A stretch of 64,000 nucleotides of DNA from Neoaquamicrobium sediminum (GTDB lineage Bacteria; Pseudomonadota; Alphaproteobacteria; Rhizobiales; Rhizobiaceae). This document shows positions 31,179-40,023 of the stretch, in pieces (the first letter of the stretch is position 1; each line of letters begins with the position of its first letter). The translations under genes and the position numbers were made by a program. The stretch lies in assembly GCF_013240295.1 (NCBI RefSeq), contig NZ_JABETK010000001.1, positions 1,426,001-1,490,000 of the forward strand, read 5' to 3'. Under the pieces are notes generated by a model, which was given only the letters and a program-made list of their open reading frames with translations, searched no databases and had not been told where the DNA came from.

Positions 31179-31203
31179 AACGTCGAAGCGCGGAGGCGGT
31201 TCC
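31179..31203 (-). promoter_or_regulatory. EcfG (general stress sigma factor) promoter
   Basis: On the minus strand GGAAC (31203-31199) and CGTT (31182-31179) are separated by 16 bases, an exact match to the alphaproteobacterial EcfG consensus. It ends about 98 bases before the ATG of the DUF892 gene. The 518 bases between the DUF892 gene and the DUF1850 gene hold only this site and one weak small reading frame. Confidence 0.7.
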
Positions 31204-31448
31204 GCTTGGTCCTGGCCAATCGGGATAATTTTTCGGCAGCGGGGCGGCGAGAACGGGCGTTGCGCAAATGCAACACGGGCAGGCAATCGTCGCGCAGCCG
31301 CGAAAGGGCCGCGAATCACTCGCAATTGCGTCACGGATCGCGCCCTAAACAGCTACCCATTAACAACGCGTTCACGGGTTATTCACGGGTCTGCGCTACA
31401 ATCAATGCCATTCGGAAGGGACATCCGAGAGGACGGGAAATTCGGGTC

Positions 31449-31598
31449 ATGACGGTCTGGGCTCACATCATCAGCCGCGCAGTTTCGGTGCGCGAATTCT
31501 TCATGCCGAGCTACCGCCCGGAGCGCCATTACATGCGCGGCCCCGGCCCCGCCTGCGCACGCATCCGCGGCGTGCACCCCGACGCCAGCTTCCAGTAA
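31449..31598 (+). CDS. Possible small hypothetical protein
   Basis: A 49-residue reading frame (start MTVWAHIISRAVSVREFFM) lies alone on the plus strand in a 518-base gap. It has no recognised domain and only a weak purine-rich stretch before the ATG. It ends one base before the DUF1850 gene region on the other strand. It may be a chance frame. Confidence 0.25.
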   Translation: MTVWAHIISRAVSVREFFMPSYRPERHYMRGPGPACARIRGVHPDASFQ

Positions 31599-31599
31599 G

Positions 31600-31965
31600 T
31601 CAGGGCTTTCCGCAGGGTTCGATGACGACCGGCCCCGCCGCGTCAGCGCCCACCTCGACACACCGGCCCTCCGCACAGACCGTCCAGCCCGAAGCCGTTG
31701 CGCCCGAGGCGGCAAGTACCATTCGCGGCAGTGGCGGTATCGACGGCTTCCAGCGCCACCATCCATCATGAAGAACCGAACCCTCGGGCGGGTCCATGCC
31801 GGCGCCCGAGCCCTTGACGCGTGCCTGCAACGCGTGAAGGCCGGCCGGTGTCGCCAGCCAGTCCTCCTGCCATGCGGTCTTCTCGACCGAGTGCTCCCAG
31901 GAGAGCGTGAACAGGCTCGCCGCCAGCATCAGCGTCTTGCCGGCCGCGGCGATGCACACGCTCAT
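31600..31965 (-). CDS. DUF1850 TRAP-associated protein
   Basis: A 121-residue protein with an N-terminal hydrophobic export signal and the conserved FTLSWEHSVEKTAWQEDW segment of DUF1850. DUF1850 genes are found beside fused TAXI-TRAP permeases; here the gene starts one base after the permease stop. It is probably a periplasmic or membrane-anchored accessory subunit; the biochemical role is unknown. Confidence 0.82.
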   Translation of the reverse strand: MSVCIAAAGKTLMLAASLFTLSWEHSVEKTAWQEDWLATPAGLHALQARVKGSGAGMDPPEGSVLHDGWWRWKPSIPPLPRMVLAASGATASGWTVCAEGRCVEVGADAAGPVVIEPCGKP

Positions 31966-31966
31966 C

Positions 31967-34084
31967 CTATTCGCCCGCCTCGCGCGCAGGCGGCACCTGC
32001 TCGCGGGTGCGCCACCAGTGCAGGCCGATCATCGCGGCCGCCAGCGCAAAGCCGATCTCATCCGTTGCCGGCAGGGCGGCGATCAGCGTGAAGGCGGCAG
32101 CGGCTGCAAGCAGACGCTCCCATATCGCGAGATCGGCGCGCAGATAGCCAATGACGGCGACGCCCCACAGCATGATCGACAGGCCGGTCTTAAAGACGAT
32201 GTAGGCCACCGCCGGCCAGAAGCCGATCGACTGGGTGAGAGCACCGCCGTCCTGCAGCATCAGTGCGGGCGTATAGACGGCCATGAACGGGATGACGAAA
32301 CCGGCGGCGGCGATCTTGATCGCCTGCATTGCGATCCTCAATCCGGTTTCCCTGGCGATCGGCGCGGCCGCGAAGCAGGCAAGCGCCACAGGCGGCGTCA
32401 GATCGGCCAGAATGCCGAAATAGAAGACGAACATGTGGCTGACGATCAGCGGAACGCCCAGCGCCAGCAGAGCCGGACCGGCGATGGTCGAGGTGATGAT
32501 GTAGTTGGGGATCGTCGGGATGCCCATGCCGAGGATCAGACAGGTGATCATCGTCAGGACCAGCGACAGGAACAACGAGGTCTGGCCGACCGATACGATG
32601 TACTGACCGAAGGTGTTGGCGACGCCGGTCAGCGTCATGGTACCGATGATGACACCAACGACCGCGCAGGCGACACCAACAGGCAGGGCAGTCTTTGCGC
32701 CCTCGGCGAGGGAATCGCGGCAGGCCGCGAGCGTGTCGCGACCGCCCGCTATGAAAACGTTCACCAGGATCAGTGCCACAACAGCCGCCAGAATGACATT
32801 GATGCCGAGGCGGAAGAAGCTTGCCGCAACCACGCCAAGGCCGATCCAGAAGACGTAGCGCAACACCGTGTTGGGCAGGCCGAGCGCAACGGTGGTGCCG
32901 AGGATGAGCAGGACTGTCAGAGACAGTCCGACGGTGCCGGCGAAGAGCGGCGTGTAGCCGGAAAAGAGCAGGTAGACGAGTGCCGCCAGCGGCAGGATCA
33001 GATACCAGCTCTCGCGGAGCGCGCGCAGCGGAGACGGCAGTTCGGAGCGAGGCAGGCCCATCAGGCCGCGCTTACCCGCTTCCAGGTGAACCATCCAGAA
33101 GGCCGAGGCGAAGTACAGGATCGCGGGGATGATCGCCGCCTTGACGACCTCGTAATATTCGATGCCCAGCGTCTCGGCCATGATGAAGGCCACCGCACCC
33201 ATGACCGGCGGCATGATCTGCCCGCCCATCGAGGACGTCGCCTCCACGCCGCCCGCAAAAGCGGGGCGGTAGCCGAAGCGCTTCATCAACGGGATGGTGA
33301 ACTGGCCGGTTGTCACGACGTTTGCGACGCCCGAGCCGGAGATGGTGCCCATCATGCCGGACGAGATGACGGAGACCTTGGCTGCGCCGCCGCGCGCATG
33401 ACCGACCCAGCCCAGCGATACGTCGGTGAACAGCTTGATCATGCCCGCCCGCTCCAGGAAGGAGCCAAACAGGATGAAAAGGAAGATATAGGTCGCCGAT
33501 ACGTAGATCGGGATGCCGTAGATGCCTTCAGTGCCGAACGCCATGTGGTCGATCACCTGATCGAAAGCGTAGCCGCGATGGTTGAGCGGTCGCGGCAGGT
33601 ATTGGCCGAACAGGCAGTAGGCGAGGAACAGGCCCGAAATGATCGGCAGCGCCGGTCCCATGATGACCCAGGCGGCGATGAATACGGTGACAATCGCTAC
33701 GACGCCGACGGCGATGTCGCGCGTGAGCGGAAACCCCGTCCGCTGAATCAGTGGGACGTATTCCCACCACTGATAGAAGGCGACCGCCATGCCGGCGGCA
33801 CCCAGCGCCCAGGCCACGGCGCGCACGGGAAGCGCTCGGCCGGTCATCGCCGCGACCAGCGGGAAGGTCAGCAGCACCAGAAAGCCGAGATGGAAGGCGC
33901 GCACCACCTGGCTCGGCAGGTTGATGATGTGCGCTGCGGAACCGATCTGGTAGAGCGAGAAGGCTACCGCGATCCAGAACAACACCCTGCCTTCACGGGT
34001 CAGCGGAAAGCTGCCATGGGTGGGGTCGTGAATGGCTGCCGCGGCCTCGTCCGCCTTGGACGGGCTGGATGCTGCATTGGTCAT
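31967..34084 (-). CDS. TRAP transporter fused permease (TAXI type)
   Basis: A 705-residue fused 4TM-12TM permease. Segments such as GQIMPPVMGAVAFIMAE, MGTISGSGVANVVTTGQF, ILGMGIPTIPNYIITSTI and ADLTPPVALACFAAAPIA match TRAP large subunits. The ATG at 34084 is preceded by GGAG at six bases and is preferred to an upstream frame at 34123. Unlike the permease at 21440 it lacks the DUF3394-like tail but is followed by a separate DUF1850 gene. With the TAXI receptor upstream and a DctB/DctD-type system it forms a regulated uptake unit for an unknown acid. Confidence 0.9.
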   Translation of the reverse strand: MTNAASSPSKADEAAAAIHDPTHGSFPLTREGRVLFWIAVAFSLYQIGSAAHIINLPSQVVRAFHLGFLVLLTFPLVAAMTGRALPVRAVAWALGAAGMAVAFYQWWEYVPLIQRTGFPLTRDIAVGVVAIVTVFIAAWVIMGPALPIISGLFLAYCLFGQYLPRPLNHRGYAFDQVIDHMAFGTEGIYGIPIYVSATYIFLFILFGSFLERAGMIKLFTDVSLGWVGHARGGAAKVSVISSGMMGTISGSGVANVVTTGQFTIPLMKRFGYRPAFAGGVEATSSMGGQIMPPVMGAVAFIMAETLGIEYYEVVKAAIIPAILYFASAFWMVHLEAGKRGLMGLPRSELPSPLRALRESWYLILPLAALVYLLFSGYTPLFAGTVGLSLTVLLILGTTVALGLPNTVLRYVFWIGLGVVAASFFRLGINVILAAVVALILVNVFIAGGRDTLAACRDSLAEGAKTALPVGVACAVVGVIIGTMTLTGVANTFGQYIVSVGQTSLFLSLVLTMITCLILGMGIPTIPNYIITSTIAGPALLALGVPLIVSHMFVFYFGILADLTPPVALACFAAAPIARETGLRIAMQAIKIAAAGFVIPFMAVYTPALMLQDGGALTQSIGFWPAVAYIVFKTGLSIMLWGVAVIGYLRADLAIWERLLAAAAAFTLIAALPATDEIGFALAAAMIGLHWWRTREQVPPAREAGE

Positions 34085-34125
34085 CGCGTGCTCCGAAAAG
34101 GATAGCCACGTTGCTGCGGGCAACG

Positions 34126-34149
34126 GGCCGGCGCGAAACCGCGCCGGCC
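34126..34149 (-). terminator. Hairpin between the second TAXI and TRAP genes
   Basis: GGCCGGCGCG and CGCGCCGGCC form a perfect 10-pair stem with a 4-base loop in the 90-base gap between receptor and permease genes. There is no T tract on either side. It is more likely a message-stabilising or attenuating hairpin than a full terminator. Confidence 0.6.
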
Positions 34150-34174
34150 GATTGCACGCCCCGAAGGCGAAGGC

Positions 34175-35131
34175 CTAGAGGAGGCCAGCTTCCTTGTAGT
34201 AGCGCTCTGCACCCGGGTGCAGCGGGATCGGCAGGCCCTGCGGCCCCTTCTCCGCCGAGATCGCGCGGGCGGCAGCATGCGCGGCGACCATCTCGTCGAG
34301 GTTCTCGAACAGCAGCTTGGTCATCTGATAGGCGACCTCGTCGGTGACACCGTCATGCGTGACGAGGATGTTGGTGATCGCCACGGTCGGCACGTCCTCG
34401 GCCTGGCCTTCATACGTGCCGGCAGGGATCGTCGCCGCGATGAATGGCGCGCCCATGCTTTCCGCGATCTCGGCCGGCACCGCCACGACAGTGGTCGGCA
34501 GCGAGATCGCCAGATCCTTGATCGAGGCGACGCCGAGGCCGGCGGACTGAAGCGTAGCGTCGAGCTGGCGGTTCTTGATGAGTTCGACGGATTCGGCGAA
34601 CGGCAGGTATTCGAGCTTGCCGAGGTCGTCGTAGCTCATGCCGGCCGCCTCGAAGATGGCTCGCGCGTTCAGCTCGGTGCCCGATGCGGGTGCGCCCACG
34701 GACAGGCTCTTGCCCTTGAGCCCTTCCAGATCGGTGATGCCGGACTCCTGCGAGGCGACGATCTGAACGTAGTTCGGATAGATCGCGGCGATGGCGCGCA
34801 GCTTGTCCAGCTTGCCAGGGAAGCCGGCTTCGGTGTTGCCCGCCCAGGCGTTCTGAACCGAGTCGCCGAGCGCCAGCGCGATCTCGCCACGGCCCTGCTG
34901 CAGCAGGTTGAGGTTTTCGACCGACGCCTTGGTCGACTGGACCTGCGTCTGCACGCCATCCATGTTGTCGCTGTAGATCTTCGCCAGCGCCACGCCCAGC
35001 GGATAATAGACGCCCGAAGTGCCGCCGGTAAGCACGTTGATGAATTCCTGAGCCTTGGCAGCGGTCGCGCCGAAGCCCAGCGACACGGCGACAGCGCCGG
35101 CGGCAAGCAGATTTCTGGTGACGTGTTTCAT
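34175..35131 (-). CDS. TAXI-family TRAP transporter substrate-binding protein
   Basis: A 318-residue periplasmic receptor. The signal peptide MKHVTRNLLAAGAVAVSLGFGATAAKA is followed by INVLTGGTSGVYYPLGVALAKIY, the TAXI signature; SVGAPASGTELNARAIFEAAG is the later ligand block. The ATG at 35131 follows GGGAGG. A sigma54-type promoter at 35213-35199 lies about 55 bases upstream of the start region, and the gene follows a DctD-type activator, so expression is probably induced by the ligand sensed through the kinase. Confidence 0.9.
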   Translation of the reverse strand: MKHVTRNLLAAGAVAVSLGFGATAAKAQEFINVLTGGTSGVYYPLGVALAKIYSDNMDGVQTQVQSTKASVENLNLLQQGRGEIALALGDSVQNAWAGNTEAGFPGKLDKLRAIAAIYPNYVQIVASQESGITDLEGLKGKSLSVGAPASGTELNARAIFEAAGMSYDDLGKLEYLPFAESVELIKNRQLDATLQSAGLGVASIKDLAISLPTTVVAVPAEIAESMGAPFIAATIPAGTYEGQAEDVPTVAITNILVTHDGVTDEVAYQMTKLLFENLDEMVAAHAAARAISAEKGPQGLPIPLHPGAERYYKEAGLL

Positions 35132-35198
35132 GATGCAAAGTCCTCCCTGACTTCCTGTCGTGACACGGCACCGATGCCGTGCACCCGGATGAAACCTA

Positions 35199-35213
35199 GC
35201 ATCCTGCGTGCCA
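35199..35213 (-). promoter_or_regulatory. Sigma54 promoter of the second TAXI-TRAP operon
   Basis: On the minus strand TGGCACGCAGGATGC gives GG and GC separated by exactly ten bases, with a perfect TGGCAC -24 element and ATGC in place of TTGC at -12. The predicted start lies about 55 bases before the TAXI ATG. The adjacent regulator is a sigma54 activator. Confidence 0.75.
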
Positions 35214-35277
35214 TTTCCAAGCATTTCGCCAAACCCTTGGAATTCCCGGCTCTCAGCGAGCTTCTTCCTGCTGGTCG

Positions 35278-35323
35278 CGGCAGGATTCCGCCTGACCCTA
35301 CGAAAGCGCGGCAAGAATCCGCC
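35278..35323. promoter_or_regulatory. Tandem repeat, likely upstream activator site
   Basis: CGGCAGGATTCCGCC (35278-35292) and CGGCAAGAATCCGCC (35309-35323) match at 13 of 15 bases and are spaced 31 bases apart, about three helical turns. They lie 65-115 bases upstream of the sigma54 -24 element, where a NtrC/DctD-type activator normally binds. Confidence 0.55.
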
Positions 35324-35329
35324 GAAGTC

Positions 35330-36664
35330 TCAGGATCGCGACGGCCTCAGCCCATGGCGCTGGATCTTTTCGTTCAGCGTTCGCAACGGCACTCCAAGCA
35401 GGCGGCTCGCCTCCTGCGTATTGCCCCCGGTTTCGGCCAGCATCTGTGCAATGAGCCGCGCCTCGTAGGTCGCGACGCGCTCTGCAAGCGACGGCTGGTT
35501 AGCCTGCCCCGCGACCGCCGACCCCGGATCCAGCGTTAGTCCGAGCGCAAAGCGTTCGGCGGCGGCGCGCAGCTCTCGCACATTGCCCGGCCAGTCGGTA
35601 TCCTCGAGAGCAGTCAGCAGGCCCGCATCCGGCTCTCGCGGATCAACGCCGTGGCGGTTTGCCGCCTCGATGCAGAAATGGCGGAACAGCAAGGCCACAT
35701 CCTGGCGGCGCTGGCGCAGCGGCGGGATGGTGACGATGACCGTCGCAAGGCGGAAATAGAGGTCGGCGCGAAAACGCCCCGCGTCGCTCTCCGCACGCAA
35801 ATCCGCCTTGGTCGCGGCAACGAAGCGGACATCGACCGGCACGTGCCGGTTCGAGCCGAGCGGTTCGACCTCGCGTTCCTGTATCACACGCAAAAGCTTC
35901 GCCTGAAGGCCAAGCGGCATCGATTCGACTTCATCAAGGAAAACCGTGCCGCCATTCGCGTGCTCGATGCGACCGACGCGTTTCTGGGCCGCTCCGGTGA
36001 ACGCGCCGCGATCGTGGCCGAATACCTCGCTTTCAAAGACGCTTTCGGGAATGGCGGCGCAATTGAGGGCGACGAAGGGACTGCCGCTGCGCTTGCCGAA
36101 ATCATGCAGCGCGCGCGCCACGACCTCCTTGCCGGTACCCGTTTCGCCATGGATGAGCACATCGACGTCGAGCGATGCCAGTTGCGCGACCTGCGCGCGC
36201 AGCGCCCGGGCCGGGCCGGAATCGCCTATGAAGCGCGTCTCGACCGACGCGGAAGCGCCAACCGCATCCCGCAGCCGCTCGACCTCGCTGTTCAGCCGGC
36301 GTTGCGAGACGGCGCGGTCGAGCACGGCGACCAGATGGTCGGCGTCGTAGGGTTTTTCCAGAAAGTCATGCGCGCCGCCACGCATCGCCTCAACCGCGAG
36401 GGGAACATCGCCGTGACCGGTAAGGAGGATAACGGGCAGAGCGGGGTCCCTGCGTCGTGCCTCCGCAAGCAGCGCGAGACCGCCCATGCCAGGCATGCGG
36501 ACATCCGTGATCAGCGCGTCGCAGCCGCGCGCGTTGAACCCCGCCAAAGCGGCCTCGGCGTTGGGTGCGGTCACAACATGGAACCCGCTGAGGACAAGCC
36601 ACTCCCGCGCGGATTCGCGCACATTCTCCTCGTCATCGACGAGCAACACGAAGCCCCGGCTCAT
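35330..36664 (-). CDS. DctD-like sigma54-dependent response regulator
   Basis: A 444-residue NtrC-family activator. The receiver domain (VLLVDDEENVRESAREW, ALITDVRMPGMGG with the phosphorylated Asp, LLTGHGD, KPYD) is followed by the AAA+ domain (Walker A GETGTGKE, the sigma54-contact GAFTGA, Walker B GGTVFLDEVESM, arginine region FRADLYFRL) and a Fis-type helix-turn-helix (NTQEASRLLGVPLRTLNEKIQRHGL). Its ATG overlaps the kinase stop by ATGA. It should activate the sigma54 promoter in front of the TAXI-TRAP genes. Confidence 0.9.
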   Translation of the reverse strand: MSRGFVLLVDDEENVRESAREWLVLSGFHVVTAPNAEAALAGFNARGCDALITDVRMPGMGGLALLAEARRRDPALPVILLTGHGDVPLAVEAMRGGAHDFLEKPYDADHLVAVLDRAVSQRRLNSEVERLRDAVGASASVETRFIGDSGPARALRAQVAQLASLDVDVLIHGETGTGKEVVARALHDFGKRSGSPFVALNCAAIPESVFESEVFGHDRGAFTGAAQKRVGRIEHANGGTVFLDEVESMPLGLQAKLLRVIQEREVEPLGSNRHVPVDVRFVAATKADLRAESDAGRFRADLYFRLATVIVTIPPLRQRRQDVALLFRHFCIEAANRHGVDPREPDAGLLTALEDTDWPGNVRELRAAAERFALGLTLDPGSAVAGQANQPSLAERVATYEARLIAQMLAETGGNTQEASRLLGVPLRTLNEKIQRHGLRPSRS

Positions 36665-38453
36665 TCGGCGGCCTCGCGGAGCCGGTTCTCGCTGATCGCG
36701 GGGAGGTCTATGCGGAAGGTGCAGCCGCCTTCCTCGCGCGTTTCGAAATTCATCCCGCCACCGAACTCGTCCAGGATCGCGCGCGATATGGACAGGCCGA
36801 GCCCCAGCCCCTCGCCGGTGAGCTTGGTCGTGAAGAACGGTTCGGCGATGCGTTCACGCAGATGGTCCGGTATGCCGGCGCCATTGTCGCGAACGAAAAG
36901 GCGCACGCGCTGCCCGTCGTGCTCGCTCCACAGCTCGACCTCTCCCTCCGGCCTCTCCTTCACCGCATCCAGCGCGTTGACAACCAGATTGAGGATCACC
37001 TGTTCCAGCCGTGTGGTGTTGGCAAGGACACTCGGAGGCGACGACGATTTGCGCAGCTTGACCTGCGCGCCCTGCTCGGTTGCGCGCGCCGCGCCAACTC
37101 GACCGCAACGGCCATCGCCTTGTCGACATCCACGGGCTCGAGCCTGACCGGTTCGTTGCGCGCGAAGGACTTCAGGAGCTTGACGGTTCGCTGGATGCGG
37201 CGCACCAGATCGCGCGCCGAACGCACCTTGTCCGCCACTGCGGCCGCGTCACCGCGCGACGCCAGCAGTCCGGTCGAAGCAAGTGTATTCTCCATCGCCG
37301 CGAGCGGTTGGCTCACTTCGTGAACAATCGCAGCCGACATCCGTCCGAGTGCCGCCAGCTTGGCCGCTTGAATGAGGGACTCCTGCGCCTGACGCAGCTC
37401 CGCTTCGGCGCGGCGGCGATCCTCCACCTGCCTGTTCAGTTCGGCGGTTCGTTCGACCACGCGCCGTTCGAGTTCGGCGTGGGCATGCAGCCGCGCCCGC
37501 GTGAGCTGGCGCCGCTGTCGCATGTAAAGGCCGGCGCCGGCGATCAGCAGGCCGGCCAGCGCGGTCAGCAGCGCCAGCAGCAGGCTGTTGGCGCGGATCG
37601 GCGCGAGGCTTGCGAGCCCGAGCAGCCTCCATCCATCCGGCTCTATGCCCACCTGCAGAACGAGGCGGCGCGCATCCTCGCCGTCGACAAGCGCCGTTTC
37701 CGGAAGCCTGCCGGCATCGGAAAAGATCGGGTTGGCTGATGCGAGATCAGCGCTGCCATATTTGCGGGTGCGGGCGAGGTCGAACAGGGTTTCCTCGCTC
37801 AATGCCTGCAGCGGCCGGTATTTCCACGGCGCATGACCGGTGAGGAATACGACCCCGTCAGCGTCGGTGACCGCGACGATCGACCGGGCATCGGTCCACG
37901 TCGCCTCGATCTTGCGCATGTCGACCTTGACGATGGCAACGCCGACGATCCGGCCGTTGTCGCGAATGACCGAGGACAGGAAATAGCCGGGTATGCCCGT
38001 CGTCGCGCCGACCGCATAATAGCGCCCCTCGCCGCGCGCGAGCGCGTCGGTGAAATAGGGGCGATACTGATAATTCTCGCCGACAAAGCTGGTCGGCTCG
38101 GCATGGTTGCTGGCGGCGACTGCCAGACCGTCCAGCTTCATCACGTAGAGTTCGTCGGCGCCGGAATCAGTTCGCACTGCCTCAAGATAGGCGTTGGCGC
38201 GCTCAATCGTCGCTGGCTCGGGAGAGGCCAACACGTCGAGAATGCGCCGGTCTCGCGCAATCACGGCGGGCAGGTAGCGGAAGCGCTCGATCTCGCCCTC
38301 GACGGTGCGTGCAAGCACATGCAGCTCGTCGTCGAGAGCCGCCAGCGCACGGCGCTTTCCAGCCTCAAGCGAGATGAACCATACCGCCGACGCGGCCGAC
38401 GCGATCAGCGCCAGTATGGCGACGAGGCCGCGGCGAAAACGGAAACCGGGCAT
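36661..38453 (-). CDS. DctB-like sensor histidine kinase, frameshifted
   Basis: Membrane kinase of about 597 residues from the ATG at 38453. Two transmembrane segments bracket a periplasmic double-PDC/Cache sensor (YQYRPYFTDALARGEGRYYAVGATTG). The DHp domain has SAAIVHEVSQPLAAMENTL with the phospho-acceptor His, and the ATPase part has NLVVNALDAV, DNGAGIP and GEGLGLGLSISRAI. The two parts are in different frames; the break lies near 37080 in a GCGCGCG-rich stretch and one base restores it. C4-dicarboxylates are the classic DctB ligands, but here the partner transporter is a TAXI-TRAP. Confidence 0.85.
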
Positions 38454-38517
38454 GGTCCTCCCGAGATGCTGCCCATTGCGTGGCCTCATAGTAGAAGCCG
38501 CGCGCTCGTCGATGCAA

Positions 38518-39135
38518 CTACGACCGCGTAGCGATCGCCGCGGCGGCGCCAGCCATGAAGGTTGCCGCCGTGCGGTTAAGCGCCTTGAGCGCGCGCGGTG
38601 TCGCCAGGAACCAGCGTGCCTTGGCAGCCAGCGCCAGGTAAGGCATCAGGACCACGAGCAGAACCATTGCGGTGATTGCGATAAGCACGCCGTAGTCGGA
38701 CGGGGTGATCGAAGCGATGTCGATGATGGTCGGCGTGATCGCCAGATAGAACACCATCACCTTCGGATTGCCGAGCGTGACCAGCAGCCCGCTCAGCACG
38801 CAGGTCCAGATGCCGCCGCGGGTACGGTCGGCATCGACCTTTTCGGCGGTGATGCCGGTGCGCCAGAAGTTCCAGGCCATCCAGGCGAGATAGGCAACAC
38901 CAACCCACTTGATGACGAGAAAGGCGGTGCCGAACGTCTGGGCTACGAGTGCCAGCCCCAGAACCACCGCCGTCAGATAGACCAGATCGCCAAGAACCAG
39001 CCCGAATGCCATGAAGATGGCCGAGCGGAAACCGGAGCCGAGCGCCCGCGCAATGAGAGCGACGACGCCGGGGCCAGGAATTGCCGCTGCGATGGCGAGC
39101 GCACCGGCATAGGTGACGAAGCCTGCGAGGGTCAT
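38518..39135 (-). CDS. LysE-family amino acid exporter
   Basis: A 205-residue membrane protein with about six hydrophobic segments; AAAIPGPGVVALIARALGSG near the N-terminus is the LysE/RhtB signature. The ATG at 39135 follows GGAGG at about nine bases. Family members export amino acids such as homoserine, threonine, lysine or leucine. It is flanked by the sensor kinase gene and a GST gene, both on the same strand, without clear functional link. Confidence 0.85.
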   Translation of the reverse strand: MTLAGFVTYAGALAIAAAIPGPGVVALIARALGSGFRSAIFMAFGLVLGDLVYLTAVVLGLALVAQTFGTAFLVIKWVGVAYLAWMAWNFWRTGITAEKVDADRTRGGIWTCVLSGLLVTLGNPKVMVFYLAITPTIIDIASITPSDYGVLIAITAMVLLVVLMPYLALAAKARWFLATPRALKALNRTAATFMAGAAAAIATRS

Positions 39136-39203
39136 GTCTGGGAAGCCTCCGAGAATTGCGGCTTCCCTATCGCATGACGCGGGCCTCTTTGGAAGCGCGT
39201 CGC

Positions 39204-39908
39204 CTACCCGCGCGCGGGTATGGTGAGGCCCTTCTGGCTTGCCGGCCGCGCCAGGCATCGATCCAGCCACGCGATCGTTTCGGGGAAGTCGTTGAACCCG
39301 ATAATTTCGTCAGCCTCATAGAAGTCGCGCAGCGTGCGCACCCATGGGAAGGTCGCTATGTCGGCAACGGTGTATTCTTCCCCCATGAGCCACTCGCGAC
39401 CCTTCAATCGCGCCTCCAGCACACCCATCAGGCGCTTCGATTCATTGACGTAGCGCTCGAGCGGCCGCTTGTCCTCGATCTCCTTGCCGGCAAACTTGTA
39501 GAAGAAGCCGAGCTGACCGAACATCGGTCCCACGCCCGCCATCTGGAAGAAGACCCACTGGATCGTCTCGTAGCGGGCTGCCGAATCCGCCGGAATCAGC
39601 CTGTCGGTCTTCTCGGCGAGATAAAGAAGGATTGCCCCGGACTCGAACAGGGCCAGTGGCTTGCCACCAGGCCCATCCGGATCGACGATTGCCGGGATCT
39701 TGCCGTTGGGGTTGAGGGACAGGAAGTGGTCCGTCCAGGTCTCGTTCTTGGTGATGTCGATCAGGTGAGCCTCATAGGGCAGGCCCAGTTCCTCCAGCGC
39801 TATCGAGATTTTCACGCCGTTGGGCGTGGGGAAAGAATAGAGCTGCAGCCTGTCTATGTCCCGGGCCGGCCAACGCGTGGCGACCTGGAAGCCGGAAAGA
39901 TCGGTCAT
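39204..39908 (-). CDS. Glutathione S-transferase (YghU-like, nu class)
   Basis: A 234-residue GST. The N-terminal thioredoxin-like domain starts after a ~20-residue extension with LYSFPTPNGVKISIALEELGLPYE and includes NPNGKIPAIVD and LFESGAILLYLAEK; the C-terminal helical domain ends near the C-terminus with IAWLDRCLARPA. TPNG in place of catalytic Ser/Cys is the nu-class/YghU pattern, which binds two glutathiones and reduces disulfides or organic peroxides. The in-frame sequence upstream of 39908 is not needed. Confidence 0.87.
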   Translation of the reverse strand: MTDLSGFQVATRWPARDIDRLQLYSFPTPNGVKISIALEELGLPYEAHLIDITKNETWTDHFLSLNPNGKIPAIVDPDGPGGKPLALFESGAILLYLAEKTDRLIPADSAARYETIQWVFFQMAGVGPMFGQLGFFYKFAGKEIEDKRPLERYVNESKRLMGVLEARLKGREWLMGEEYTVADIATFPWVRTLRDFYEADEIIGFNDFPETIAWLDRCLARPASQKGLTIPARG

Positions 39909-40023
39909 GGGAACGTCCCTGTTACGGTGGTGCCACAGAACGCGGCGGGAGAGGATAACCGGTTTTAGATAGCGAGCCGGCTTGCCGATACAAGGCAACC
40001 GGGACCGGCTTCCTGACACTGTT

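Noticed and set aside
31449..31598. Small plus-strand reading frame as a confident gene
   Set aside because: It lacks a good ribosome-binding site and a recognised family, so it is listed only at low confidence.
31907..34105. Long plus-strand reading frame over the second TRAP permease gene
   Set aside because: It is an antisense shadow of a clear permease gene and lacks any family motif.
35650..37150. Plus-strand frame of about 498 codons
   Set aside because: It is the complement of the DctD-type regulator gene and carries no coherent fold.
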